Positions 1-9,765 of a stretch of 36,278 nt of DNA are shown here, piece after piece. Source of the DNA: Welwitschia mirabilis (taxonomy: Eukaryota; Gnetophyta; Gnetopsida; Welwitschiales); contig JBOZIK010000001.1 of the NCBI GenBank assembly GCA_051453625.1, positions 66,105,740 to 66,142,017 of the forward strand, in the 5' to 3' direction. The notes beneath the pieces are model-generated. The model was not told the DNA's origin, made no database searches, and saw only the letters and a program-made list of their open reading frames with translations. Position numbers and translations under genes: made by a program. The stretch's first letter is position 1, and each line of letters starts with the position of its first letter.

Positions 1-518
1 TGTAAAATGTTTTTCTTTATGATTTCTATGGACATTTTATTTCATTTTTTTCTCTATAGTGCCCTGTAAGAAAAACTCTACCTGCCTCATGGTTTGCTTT
101 ATCATACTTGTTTTTTTTACTTTGATTGTATTGGTTAATCCTTTATTGATTTAAACATTTTATTAAAATTTATAACCTCATATATTTCTTCAGAATACAC
201 TTGCACATATAAGTATCCAAATACTATCTAATAAGAGTTGTTTCCTCCTAAGTGTGTAGATCATTTTACATGTGTGCTTTTTGCCTTTTTTTTGCTTTTT
301 CAAGTTTTGGATTCTCATGCTTTTGGATCTAAGCTTTGATTATTTGTTCTAGTCATGTATTTTTCTTTATAGTCCACAACCTAGATATCCTAATTGTTAC
401 TTATAATTATTTGTTTCCTTATTGAAGCTTAAAAAAGATTGTGATTACTTCACTCTTCATCATCTTTGAAATCTGGATTAAAAGGTTATGTAGAAAGAAT
501 AAAATTACAAAAGTATAT
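1..518. other. AT-rich DNA without a gene
   Basis: T-rich sequence with short homopolymer runs and stops in all frames. I see no coding region, RNA gene or recognisable repeat here. Confidence 0.6.
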
Positions 519-685
519 GTAATTAATGAATATAGTAAATAATATTTAAAATAACAAATATCTGTAATTCTGTATATTATAGCATATGTCATTTTCCAGT
601 GGTCGCACTTTTTATTGTAATTAATGAATATACTTTAAATAATATTTAAAGTATATGTCATTTTCTAATGGTCACACTTTTTATT
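519..685. repeat. Two-copy direct repeat with a perfect palindrome
   Basis: Two tandem units start with gtaattaatgaatata and end with cactttttatt (519-616 and 617-685). The first carries about 29 extra bases in the middle. The second contains a perfect inverted repeat with 13-bp arms (628-640 and 644-656) and a 3-nt loop. The array lies just upstream of the CACTA-like end and may be part of the same element, which is an inference. Confidence 0.7.
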
Positions 686-699
686 GTGATTTTTTTTTC

Positions 700-919
700 C
701 AAGGTATACCTTTTGAGCCGTTTATTTTGTAAAATGTCCTAAAAAATCTTTTAAGGCGTTTATTTGGTAAAACGCCTCAAAAGATCTTTTAAGGCAAGAC
801 CTTTTAAGGCGTTGTTATTTAAATGCCTTAAAAGCATGTAGGCTTTTAAGGTTATGCTATTTAAGGAGTTTTATGGATAAGGCATTTTTTTTTCTAAGTC
901 GCCTATATTTCTTGTGGTG
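700..919. mobile_element. CACTA (En/Spm-like) transposon end with subterminal hairpin repeats
   Basis: The motif aaggcgttt and its complement aaacgcctt recur in both orientations and form hairpins. One has arms at 754-761 and 770-777. Another has 13-bp arms, one mismatch, around 810-834. The block ends at 908-919 with tttcttgtggtg, one base away from the 3' terminus typical of plant CACTA elements (TTTCTTGTAGTG). Subterminal repeats in both orientations are a hallmark of this superfamily and bind its transposase. No transposase gene is visible. The other terminus is not securely identified, so this is a non-autonomous or truncated copy. Confidence 0.6.
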
Positions 920-945
920 GGTAAAAATTTGATGTATTTAAAGAC

Positions 946-1045
946 NNNNNNNNNNNNNNNNNNNNNNNNNNNNNNNNNNNNNNNNNNNNNNNNNNNNNNN
1001 NNNNNNNNNNNNNNNNNNNNNNNNNNNNNNNNNNNNNNNNNNNNN
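946..1045. other. Assembly gap, 100 N
   Basis: A run of exactly 100 N, the usual length for a gap of unknown size. A second run of 10 N lies at 1439-1448. Confidence 0.99.
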
Positions 1046-2479
1046 AAGTAATAGTATTTAGGGAGATTCTTTATTCCATAAAATTTTCACTATTATCCTA
1101 AACACTCCATGAAATTCTAACTTCTATAATAAGATTTTATGCACAACCAATGATATATAAATAAGTATACTTTAATTAAAGAAAAATGTATTCTTATCTC
1201 ACCAAAACCCACTAAATAAGGGTTATGAGAACACAACTCAATTACATCTTTCTTAAATGAAAAGTTATAAGAACTTCTAACAAGCTTAATAATATTTAAA
1301 TATTTCTAGAACATGAAAACACAAAGAAGACACCAATATTAACTCCTCTCTGTCTTATTCCTTGAGTGGAAACCTATAGAATAAACATGCATGATGTGAG
1401 AACTATCGCACCATAGTTCCCAATATGATTCATGACAANNNNNNNNNNAATAGAAAGGAATCCACGAATAATATTAATTAACCAAAATCTCAAATCATCA
1501 TAAAAATCGAGGTAAAATATCCAAATCTAATTAAAGTTCAAGGAATGGTATGCCCTATCAAAGGGGTGTCAATTACTCATTGTTTACTGGATTATTCCTA
1601 TGGCTAATAGGAACCCCTCATTTGGGATAACCCCCTGAAGCCACATGTATTATACAACAGCTAGACGGATTACCACTCAAACACTGACAGCCACTTCTAT
1701 GACCAGTAAGAGCGCTTCAGGTGGCCTAGCCCTTAAATCCATATGATTTGGTCATAACAAGCTTGAAACATTAAATATGAATCATAGCAAGGGTATGCAT
1801 AAGAAAAGATTTACTTTAAACATGTGAAAGATACAAGAGTCAATTAGGACATATAAAAGATAAACATATTTGCACGGACAAAAAATATATTAATGAATAC
1901 TATAAAACCATACTGATTTTTAAGAACAACTCAAGATCTTTGCAAGTCTTCAAAGTGAGGAAAAAGGAGGAGGAGGCTCATATTTCTAATTAAGGATTGG
2001 TGGAATGTGAACAGTCACAAGAATATGAGAACAAAACGAAAATTGGTAAAGATTCCATACATTTTAAAACAGAACATCATGAAGGGGGTCAGATGAAGTG
2101 GTGAAAGTTGATGAAGACTCTATGCATGTAAAGATAAAACATCATGAATAATGGCGGTTATATGGTGGAGTTTTTCATTACCTTATGAGGCCAATGGAAA
2201 AATAATAAATAACAATTAAGATTACATCATTAACAATAATGAAACATTAGCAGGATTCAAAATATTCCATGGTAATAAATAAAAATAGTAGCTCTACCCA
2301 TTAAGCATCTTTATTCAAAATAATTTGAAATTTTCCAAAATGAGGAATTAAATGCATAAGCTAAGGCATAAAATAATGTTTCATGAAACTATTAGAAATA
2401 AAAGAAAAAATACAAGATTTAGCATGAATTATTAGCCTTAAAATATTTAACCTTAAGTCTTGAAATTTGGGACATGACA
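1046..2479 (-). mobile_element. LTR-like relict, minus strand (possible gypsy LTR)
   Basis: Read on the minus strand, 2479 down to 2461 starts tgtcatgtcccaaattt. This resembles the 5' end of LTRs of plant Del/Tekay-type chromoviruses. Further down the same strand, near 1995-1950, there is an aaatatgagcctcctcc segment followed by a pyrimidine-rich stretch, like the promoter-proximal part of such LTRs. No matching second LTR, primer-binding site or coding domain of the same element was found. The left boundary is unknown because a gap intervenes. Family assignment is tentative. Confidence 0.35.
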
Positions 2480-2489
2480 TCATGTCTCT

Positions 2490-4057
2490 ACTGTAATGCC
2501 TTAAACTATTCTACTACATATAACTTTATGTTAATTTGTAAATCATATAACATTAATAATACAAATTTTTTTAAACATAAACATAATGTCACAAGTAGAT
2601 CATATGTAATATAATTTGCATAATATATCATATATACAACTCTTAAAAATAAAACATGTTTAAGCATGAGAATGTGAACATTATGGTAGACTAGCTAGTG
2701 ATTACGTCTTCTTCATTTAGGAGGTCATGGCAGTTGTACTTTAAGGCAAAGGTACAATTACTAAAATGTTGGGTTTGACATGTCTCTTACCCTCTAATAC
2801 ATTTTAAGGTAATAATTAAACATGTCAACGCCTTTATGATGTATATGTAATATCATGCACATAAGAGAACATAATATAATACAATACAATATAACATTAT
2901 GCATATTTATTATGTAATCTAATATATATGTTTTGTATGTAGTATAATAATATAATATTAATGGATATAAACAGAACAATAAACAATTGGACTACACCTA
3001 TGTAGTATATTATATATGGTCATGATATTAATGTTGACCACCTTTATTCAAATAATTGAATAGGTTTATATTGTATATGAGAAACTTCACAATAATTCTT
3101 TACTCAAAACTCATGATTTGTCTCCCTTGTGTTGTGTGTTGTATTTTTAGGTGTTGTAATGTTCCTTGTGTAAAAGCCGTTGCAATGTATATTAATTAAC
3201 ACAAATGTTCTACAACTAAAATTATGTTTTTTTAGATGTTTTTCATGTGATATTTATAGTTAAGAGACTTGAATGATGAAGTAGTCTTAAACTCAGTTAA
3301 AGCCAGCCAATGTCTAAAGGTAAATGTAAGCTTCCAAGAAAGTGAAATGGATTTACTCAATTATCCAAAACCCAAAATTCTAGCAGACAAATGTTGTTTA
3401 TGTTTTATTGAACCCAAATGAAGGTACCCATGAATCTTGTTGTTATCGTGTTTCTGGTATATGAGTTTTTCTCTCATCTGTTCAAATATAGCACTCATTC
3501 CTACCTCCCATCTAAGGCACCCGAAGAAGTAGGAAAGCTATTCCCCCTCAGTAATAGAAAGTGGAAGACATGTAATTCAAAGGGCTATAGAGCCAAAGTA
3601 CAGAAAGGATATTTTCTAGCATAGACAATTTAAGGTTCATTAAACTTAAGATCATTTTAATATTAGATAAGCTGAGTTTAGCTCCTAAGATCTTAGTGAA
3701 AGGGACACAAATCCAATATATGAACGTTGTAATAGCTAACCTTTAATTTGAAAATAAGTCAAAATATATGTGAAAGGTTAACTTAAAATCTTANNNNNNN
3801 NNNNNNNNNNNNNNNNNNNNNNNNNNNNNNNNNNNNNNNNNNNNNNNNNNNNNNNNNNNNNNNNNNNNNNNNNNNNNNNNNNNNNNNNNNNNNGTTAACT
3901 TAAAATCTTACCCTTGATAAATTTTTATTTATATTAAAAAAAAAAAAACTCTTTAGAGCCTACGAAAGTTATCAAGCCTTAAAATCTAGCTCAATAAACC
4001 ATGTATATCTAAATTGCCTGATACTAGGTTTCATCAAAAAATTCTAAACAAAGAATG
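2490..4057. repeat. Dispersed repeat, left copy (matches 25998-27890)
   Basis: Three blocks appear in the same order and orientation in the right-hand copy: about 2490-2560, 2640-3110 and 3700-4057. Shared landmarks are aaacatgtttaagcatga, aattactaaaatgttgggtt, caaaatatatgtgaaagg-like sequence and ctctttagagcctatgaag-like sequence. Similarity stops near 4057, where GC-rich DNA begins. No coding domain is visible, and short ORFs inside are AT-rich noise. Most likely this is the non-coding part (LTR or leader) of an unidentified transposable element. Confidence 0.6.
3794..3893. other. Assembly gap with identical 17-bp flanks
   Basis: 100 N. The 17 bases before the gap (3777-3793) are repeated exactly after it (3894-3910), as expected for two contigs whose overlapping ends were not merged. 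Confidence 0.95.
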
Positions 4058-4069
4058 TAACATAGAATC

Positions 4070-5240
4070 AGGATGGTCCAGTAACCAAGGCAGGGTATCT
4101 TCCTGTGAGACTTTTAGGCTTCTCAACACTGGAAGGAACGGCTACTTCGTCACCTTCGGCGTCAGCAGCAGCAAAGCGGCAAACGACCCTCTTCGGCCAT
4201 CCGAAAACGTAGTGGCACACCGGTAAAGCGGAGCCTGCGACTCCTAGCGGGCACCATGCCTTTGAAGCGAATGTCGCACCCAAGGAAGCTTAAACTTTCA
4301 CTCTTCCTAAACGTAAAAGCTACCGGAGACATCTTCGGACTGTTAACCAACTCTGCGATTCGCAGATGCTTGAGCTCTTGCGTCACTCGTTCTGATATTC
4401 CAACAATTTACTTACGCTAAAACTCTTCAAAATACCGAACTTGTATCCTTACAAGCCTCAATCGTCGCCTCTAGATACTCTCCATATTCTCCGCAAACAT
4501 TTGCAGGCCCTCTCGCTTTCGCATAGAGCACAGACGATAGCGCAGAAGACAACGATATCCGTTTTTCGGCCCAGATATGTGTCCGTGCGAATATCCATCC
4601 ACCACCTGTTTTGGAAGGCTCCTTATCCCGCTCTGTGAGTTCCACCTCCAAGTACTCGAGGAATCATCGCGGGTGCCTGGTGTCTTCCTTCTCATCCACG
4701 GAAGCCGAATTCTGCAAGTTCATCAAAGAAGTATTGCAGAGCGAGATCATAGGGCACGGAGCCGAAACCCATGTGGTCCAGCAAGTATGCGAGTGGCAAA
4801 CATGACAAATAAGTGTCCTGATGTGTTTCACAACAATGAAATTCACAGAATGAGCAGCAGCATCGCAACTCTAGCAGAGCCGCGCCTCGTCGGACTCGCA
4901 GTGCATTGTGGCGCGCGCCATTTCGCAGAGCTCTTTACGCCATTTGCAGATCCTTTTCTGCAGCCTCAGCTGGTTTACCTTAATCCCCAGACGGCGGAGC
5001 AGGCAGTTTTTCGACATGAGTTCCAACACCGGAGCGGCAGGTCACAGTGAATAGAGAATGGAGTCCTGCGAAAGACATCAATGGTAACAAGAAGGTGCGA
5101 GAACAACCGCTGTTTCGCGATCAAGAACAGCGGCCGATGAGACATTGCGTGATCCCCTCTGTTAACCCAAATCGCTGGATTTCCATCTGTGCAGCCAAAA
5201 TTAAGAAAAACTCCGCATCCCTAAAAGCCATGTGTTGAAA
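4070..5240 (-). pseudogene. GC-rich relict of unknown gene, probably minus strand
   Basis: Base composition rises sharply here, with many CpG, compared with about 30% GC on both sides. The minus strand holds several short open stretches that read like protein but are interrupted by stops and frame changes. One (about 5045-4890) is rich in Arg, Lys, Leu and Cys, with an LRRLGIKVNQLRLQKRICKW core. Another (about 4790-4700) reads GFGSVPYDLALQYFFDELA. A third (4651-4427) runs 74 codons, and a fourth (4386-4070) has a Ser/Arg-rich, transit-peptide-like start. I do not recognise the family. The plus strand has one longer ORF (4577-5050, 157 codons) with no domain signature; I consider it a shadow. 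Alternatively this is the GC-rich part of an unidentified retroelement. Confidence 0.35.
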
Positions 5241-5890
5241 TAATATAAAGTGGGCATGGCAGAAGTCATTATGAGTCTTCTCTTATCAAGGTCTACGACT
5301 TGGCATTCTCATTTACTTAATAGATTTTGCAGGGCTAGATTTTACTCTCATTTTGCAGAGTTTTCCATTCTTGATGCTCTCTCCAACACAACCACAGCAC
5401 ACACCCCAACCTAAACCTTTAAGATTTGAATTAACTTATGCATAATAATAAAGTTCCAAGATTTATTTTCAAAAATCAAATTTAAAAGTCTTTATAACAT
5501 TATAAAAATTTGTTCCAATATTATATTATTTATATGAAATAAATTACATACAGAGTGGAAAAATAAAATGTCTAATACCGTACTCTTTACCTAGTAAACA
5601 TTTCTTGCGGTGTTAAATATCTCTAATCATCACATCAAAATATACGGTGTTACACCTCTTCTAGGGTCTTATTAAGCATGTTGCCTCTTGCTGCACAATC
5701 TAGATCTTGTTTCACATGCTTATTTAATCCTTGAATATACATAATTTGTAAATTATTTTTAATGTGGTATGTGAAGATCTTTTTTTTTGGTTCTTGTTAG
5801 AAATCTGTTCTCCTTTCTATTAGTTACTATATGAAAATTCATTAGATCTATCATTTATAAAACATCTAACAGATTTCCATAGAGGACAAC
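5241..5890. other. AT-rich spacer with a possible minus-strand LTR start
   Basis: No gene is seen. On the minus strand, from 5654 downward, the sequence begins tgtaacaccgtatatttt, similar to the start of many plant gypsy LTRs (TGTAACACC...). If real, the LTR would run leftward toward the GC-rich block. Neither its other end nor a partner LTR was found. Confidence 0.3.
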
Positions 5891-6555
5891 GACATAAACA
5901 CCTAAACCAATATGTCAATTACTCCCAAGGCCTCCTAGTGTATTCATCAAGGCACCCAAAGCTTTAAACCCATTACTTCATAAGTGAAAGACAAGTGTTC
6001 CACTAGGTGGGAAACCCCAAATTGGAAAATAGAGACAACATGAATAATAAAGATATGAAGAATTCTATCAAAAGTCATCACTTCTTATCTTTATTATTCA
6101 TTTTGCTTCCGTTTTCCAATTTGAGGTAGATCACATGGTGGAATAGTTGTTCTTTCAGTTTACCTCTTACACTTTCTTTAGTCATAGAATTCTTCATATA
6201 TTTATTATTCATTTCGCCCTTTTTTTGATTTGGTGTAGTCCACCTAGTGGAACACTTCTCATTACCTCTTCATTAATAGAATTCTTCATTTCTTTATTAT
6301 TAATTTTGCCTCTATTTTCTAATTTAGGATAGTCCACCTAGGGAAGATTTGTCTTCCATTTTACCTCTTAAACTTTCTTCATTGATAGAATTCTTCATAT
6401 TCATTTTGCCTCTATTTTCCAATTTGGGGTAGTCTATCTAGTGAAACACTTATCCTCCACTTAGGAAACCATGGTTCAAAGCTTTGAGTGCCTTGATGGA
6501 CACACACTAAGCCCCTAGGAATAATTAAATTATTGATTTAGATGTTTGTGGGGAT
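5891..6555. repeat. Fold-back structure with internal tandem units
   Basis: The left arm (about 5891-6068) is the reverse complement of the right arm (about 6385-6555), at roughly 70-75% identity by eye. Both carry tagaattcttcat, ctattttccaatttgggg, cacctagtgg-like sequence, aaagcttt(g)ggtgcc-like sequence and a conserved outer end. Between the arms, the inner part of the unit is repeated in direct orientation. Units are marked by tagaattcttcat at 6185, 6277 and 6386, so unit length is about 92-109 bp. This resembles a fold-back transposon or a MITE enlarged by tandem duplication. There is no coding capacity and no clear target-site duplication. It lies about 570 bp upstream of the dirigent gene's TATA box. 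Confidence 0.65.
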
Positions 6556-7123
6556 TATACTTTCTCAAAGAGGTCTAGTAAGTAAAACTAAATTGTATTA
6601 AAAGTTTCACACAATCAATTGAACTCCAACAAATTAGTAAGCTTAATTCAAAAGGGATGAAGCTTATTGGAAGTATGAATTTGGATGCTATATCTTCATT
6701 AAAGTCACCACACAAACAACAACGTGCTTTATAATTTATTTTAGTTGGTTGTTTACTAATAACTGGTTTAGATATATATTATATATATATTTCTAAATTG
6801 ACCGAGATATATCAGTCTCTACCATTTCCAAATTAATTAAAATTATTGTTTCAACATTTATTATGTCTACCGTTTCCAAATTAATTAAGTATAAATATAA
6901 TTTCAAAGAAAAATATTTTTTAAATATATTTATTACGTTTGGGTTCGAAGAGTCCGGACTTACTAAGTGAATTTTGCGCTGAATAATGATATGCATGGCT
7001 AATATCCTTATCGCATGCTTAAATAAATGCACTCCCTGAGCGTCTTATGCGGTAAACGGAATTCAAGCAAGCAGATCACCATACACGAATTCCAATTTCG
7101 GGAAAAACAAACGATTCAAGGAC
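6556..7123. promoter_or_regulatory. Upstream region of the dirigent gene
   Basis: AT-rich upstream DNA. It contains a TTGACC W-box core at 6798-6803, a short TA-dinucleotide run at about 6774-6790, and a 23-bp direct repeat (6818-6840 and 6866-6888, one mismatch) containing tttccaaattaattaa. WRKY binding at the W-box would fit a defence-type gene. This is inference, since single W-boxes are common by chance. Confidence 0.35.
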
Positions 7124-7133
7124 TATAAAAAGG
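7124..7133 (+). promoter_or_regulatory. TATA box of the dirigent gene
   Basis: TATAAAAAGG lies 82 bp upstream of the start codon. Transcription would be expected to begin near 7150-7160. That gives a short purine-rich leader with GAGA repeats, ending directly at the ATG. Confidence 0.75.
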
Positions 7134-7205
7134 GCAGTCCAGCCAAGAAGCGGCAAGGAAATCACAGAGAGAGAAAAAGAAAGAGAGAAGCAGAGCAACG
7201 TAAGG

Positions 7206-7748
7206 ATGAAGAAGGCAGGCGTCGCAGTAGCCCTGGCGCTCATCCATATCCTCCTTTTGTGTGGCGCATCGTTCGCCGCCGGCGCAAAAAGACCAACGAC
7301 AAAGAAGAGAAGGACCAATCTTCACTTTTATTTCCATGACATCGTTACAGGTGACAAGAAATCGGCGGTGAGGGTGGCAGAGGCTCCGCAGACCAAGCAA
7401 TCGCCAACGATGTTCGGAGGCGTCGTCGTCATAGACGATCTTCTCACAGAGACACCCGATGCCAACTCGACAGTGGTTGGTCACGCGCAAGGCATTTATG
7501 TGGGTGCGAGCCAGCGGGAAGTGAGATTCGCAATGATTATGAATTTTGTGTTCAGCAGCGGCAAATTCAACGGAAGTTCTCTGGCAATGCTTGGGAGCAA
7601 CCCTGTGTTGCAGGATGTGAGGGAGATGCCGATCGTTGGCGGCAGCGGCGCTTTCCGATTGGCCTCCGGTTATTTCCGCGCGCACACTTTCAGCGCTGAC
7701 AAGGCAGGGAATGCCGTCGTGGAGTACAATGCGACCGTCTTTCACTGA
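7206..7748 (+). CDS. Dirigent protein, intact and intronless (180 aa)
   Basis: Secreted dirigent-family (DIR) protein. Family members steer stereoselective coupling of monolignol radicals to lignans, or shape lignin and related phenolics in the cell wall. The N-terminus is a signal peptide (residues 1-24/25: KK, a hydrophobic AVALALIHILLLCGAS core, AA cleavage region), followed by a short basic stretch (27-36). The beta-barrel domain runs from about residue 38 to 180. Its family motifs are NLHFYFHDIVTG (38-49), FGGVVVIDDLLT (70-81), GHAQGIY (92-98), GKFNGSSLAMLG (119-130), DVREMPIVGGSGAFR (137-151) and the C-terminal VVEYNATVFH. The conserved aspartates at 45 and 137 match positions implicated in catalysis in studied dirigents. 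Potential N-glycosylation sites are N87, N122 and N175. Length is typical. The gene is GC-rich within AT-rich DNA and has no defects. It looks closest to the DIR-b/d type; its substrate cannot be read from sequence. Confidence 0.95.
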   Translation: MKKAGVAVALALIHILLLCGASFAAGAKRPTTKKRRTNLHFYFHDIVTGDKKSAVRVAEAPQTKQSPTMFGGVVVIDDLLTETPDANSTVVGHAQGIYVGASQREVRFAMIMNFVFSSGKFNGSSLAMLGSNPVLQDVREMPIVGGSGAFRLASGYFRAHTFSADKAGNAVVEYNATVFH

Positions 7749-7942
7749 TCATCCATGAAATCTTACCTTTTTAAGGGTTTGATATATCATATAAGTCTTT
7801 GGAAATCGTCTCGACGAAGTATTTTCTTTTTTCTTTCAATAGAATTTGAATATATGGTAGCCGGTTGTTTTCGCTTTAACTACAAGGATGTGCGTGTTCT
7901 AAAACAAGAACTGAATATCTTCATTTTCATCTGAATGATCAT

Positions 7943-7948
7943 AATAAA
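7943..7948 (+). terminator. Candidate poly(A) signal of the dirigent gene
   Basis: AATAAA about 195 bp after the stop codon. An additional AATAGA-like hexamer lies about 100 bp after the stop. The 3' UTR would be 100-220 bp, a normal plant length. Confidence 0.5.
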
Positions 7949-7959
7949 TGGCATATTCC

Positions 7960-9483
7960 ATAGGTTAGAGCACTGGATTGTATTAAGGAAGCTTTGAAAG
8001 GAAGCATCAACCAAGAGTTCACATCATAAACAACGAGTCAGATTGAGATACTATATCCAAGATTTTTAAAGTTAATACTCCCTTTCATGGGTGGCTTAAT
8101 GGTGCTTTCATATATCAATCTCAATAATTCACAAGTTTGTATAGGCAAGTTTACACCTTGATTCCTTTAAATAATACTGCTCATAACATCATTTATTGTT
8201 AGATTTTTCTTAGCTTATTAGAGGTTAATTTCTGCAGAATAAATATTTTTTATTTTTGAATTCAAACTTGCTTGTGGTTTTTTCCAATAATTTTATAAAG
8301 CTCTACAATCTATTATTATAATGGGGATTTGGAACTATAAAAAGTATAAATATAAGTATTTTAATAAGTGAGACCCATAACATGTTCGTGCCTGCTATCG
8401 AAACCAAGATCTCGTCAATAGTGGGAGTAGGATAGTTGTCCAACATGGAAGCCTTGTTCAGGTTAAGGGTTCCTCATCTTTAATTTTTTATTGTATTAAA
8501 AAAAAATGATATGCATAAACACAAAAAAGGTACCAAAAGGAAATGTAATCATCGCTCATTAAAAAAGCAGTTCCCAATACAAGAATGGAAGAATCCAAAC
8601 AACTAGAATGATACCCTAATGGTCTTTATAATGATTTTTCACAATAAAGTTTCTCATTTCTTATGAAAGTACAAACCATTGTAAGTGAACTATGTTCAAC
8701 AAGGTCTTGCTTATGATGGTTTTTTATAGTAATCATGTAGTCTTCTTATGAAAGGTCTATTGTTTATAATGATTTTTAACCATTGTAATTTTTTTTTTTT
8801 GGTTTCGCACACCCACATTTCTAGAAAAGTCATGTACATGTTGCACAAAGCCCCATGAGCCTCCACCATTAAGATATGCAAATCAACTTATATTGAATAA
8901 TGTAATCATAACAATTAAACCAATAAAAGGGATTGTTTTCATTGAATTAGAAAATTACTATCTAAATTATGGTTTTTTTTAAAAAAAATATTTTAGACAT
9001 GCTTACTAGGATTTCATTCTTTAGCTTTACTTACCATTATTCCAACCTTAGGGAACCATTTGGTAGAAGTACTAGGATTTCTAGTTGGTTAGCTATAAAA
9101 TGACTTTAATAAGTCTAAATTAATTTACAATAAACTAAAACATGATTTAATTAATCTAAATTAATTTTTAACATTAATTTAAATTAATCTAAATTAATTT
9201 ATAGTTTTTTCTAGCATTGTTGTGGTTCTTTATGACACTTAAAAAAGTTGGATTAAGTTTCATAGTAATATTTTCCTTTAGGTCAAATAATTATTTTTGA
9301 ACATAAATATCCTCATTTTTAGTTGTAAATCAACGTATTTGTAGAATTTGTTATTCAAAACTATAGACCTAAAGGATAATTTTACTAAATTATATCAAAC
9401 ATATTAATGTGTCATAAAGAGATACATGTTAGTTTACAGGTTCATATATTCTCAATAATGTTTTATTTACTTTAGAAGGCTTA
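7960..9483. other. Intergenic AT-rich DNA
   Basis: No coding region. There are several homopolymer runs. Around 9105-9205 the motif ctaaattaattt recurs four times, a degenerate AT-rich repeat. A stretch at about 8365-8480 is less AT-rich and followed by a T/A-rich tail, but I cannot assign it. Confidence 0.5.
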
Positions 9484-9574
9484 ACATGGATAACGGTAGC
9501 TCCGTGAGCAATTGCTTCTAGGGGTTACCCGATCCGTCACGAATAACTAGGGTGGGTGGAAAGCCAAACGCGTA
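9484..9574. other. GC-rich segment flanking the minisatellite, possibly SINE-derived
   Basis: Abruptly GC-richer than its surroundings. It contains ggtagctccgtgagc, weakly reminiscent of a tRNA box A, and gggttacccgatcc about 25 nt later, a poor match to box B. A tRNA-derived SINE is conceivable, but the promoter boxes are not convincing and no target-site duplication is visible. Confidence 0.2.
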
Positions 9575-9728
9575 AAGCGGCCTCTTGTTACTGTAGGCAG
9601 TGAGCATCAGCCGCCTTTTGTTACTGTAGGCAGTGAGCATCAGCCGCCTTTTGTTACTGTAGGCAGTGAGCATCAGCGGCCTGTTGTTACTGTATCAGCG
9701 GCCTGTTGTTACTGTAGGCAGTGAGCAT
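9575..9728. repeat. 33-bp GC-rich minisatellite, about 4.7 copies
   Basis: The unit reads approximately cagccgccttttgttactgt plus aggcagtgagcat. Copies are at 9575-9607, 9608-9640, 9641-9673, a truncated 22-bp copy at 9674-9695, and 9696-9728. Copies 2 and 3 are identical; the others differ at a few bases (ccgcc against cggcc, and tctt/tttt/tgtt). The last copy runs into GC-rich flank to about 9765, including gggacgtggtcc. Near-identity means recent duplication or homogenisation. Confidence 0.95.
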
Positions 9729-9765
9729 CACTCTGTAGGGACGTGGTCCAATACGACCATTAGTG

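Noticed and set aside
62-74. Possible partner 5' end of the CACTA element (ccctgtaagaaa)
   Set aside because: Three mismatches in twelve to the expected end, and the adjoining three bases do not match those after 919.
4577-5050. 157-codon plus-strand ORF in the GC-rich block
   Set aside because: No domain or recognisable motif, and overlapped by several open minus-strand frames. Probably a by-product of high GC.
2794-7032. Short AT-rich ORFs at 2794-2979, 3418-3624, 6147-6332 and 6793-7032
   Set aside because: Hydrophobic or Ile/Tyr/Phe-rich translations of AT-rich DNA, no motif; the 6147 and 6793 ORFs fall in or beside repeats.
7116-7745. 209-codon ORF antisense to the dirigent gene
   Set aside because: Exact shadow of a GC-rich real gene; the sense strand has signal peptide, family motifs, TATA box and poly(A) signal, while the antisense product has none.
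8365-8480. tRNA-like or SINE-like sequence on the minus strand (ggtttcgatagc)
   Set aside because: Box B-like motif alone, with no box A at the right distance and no cloverleaf.
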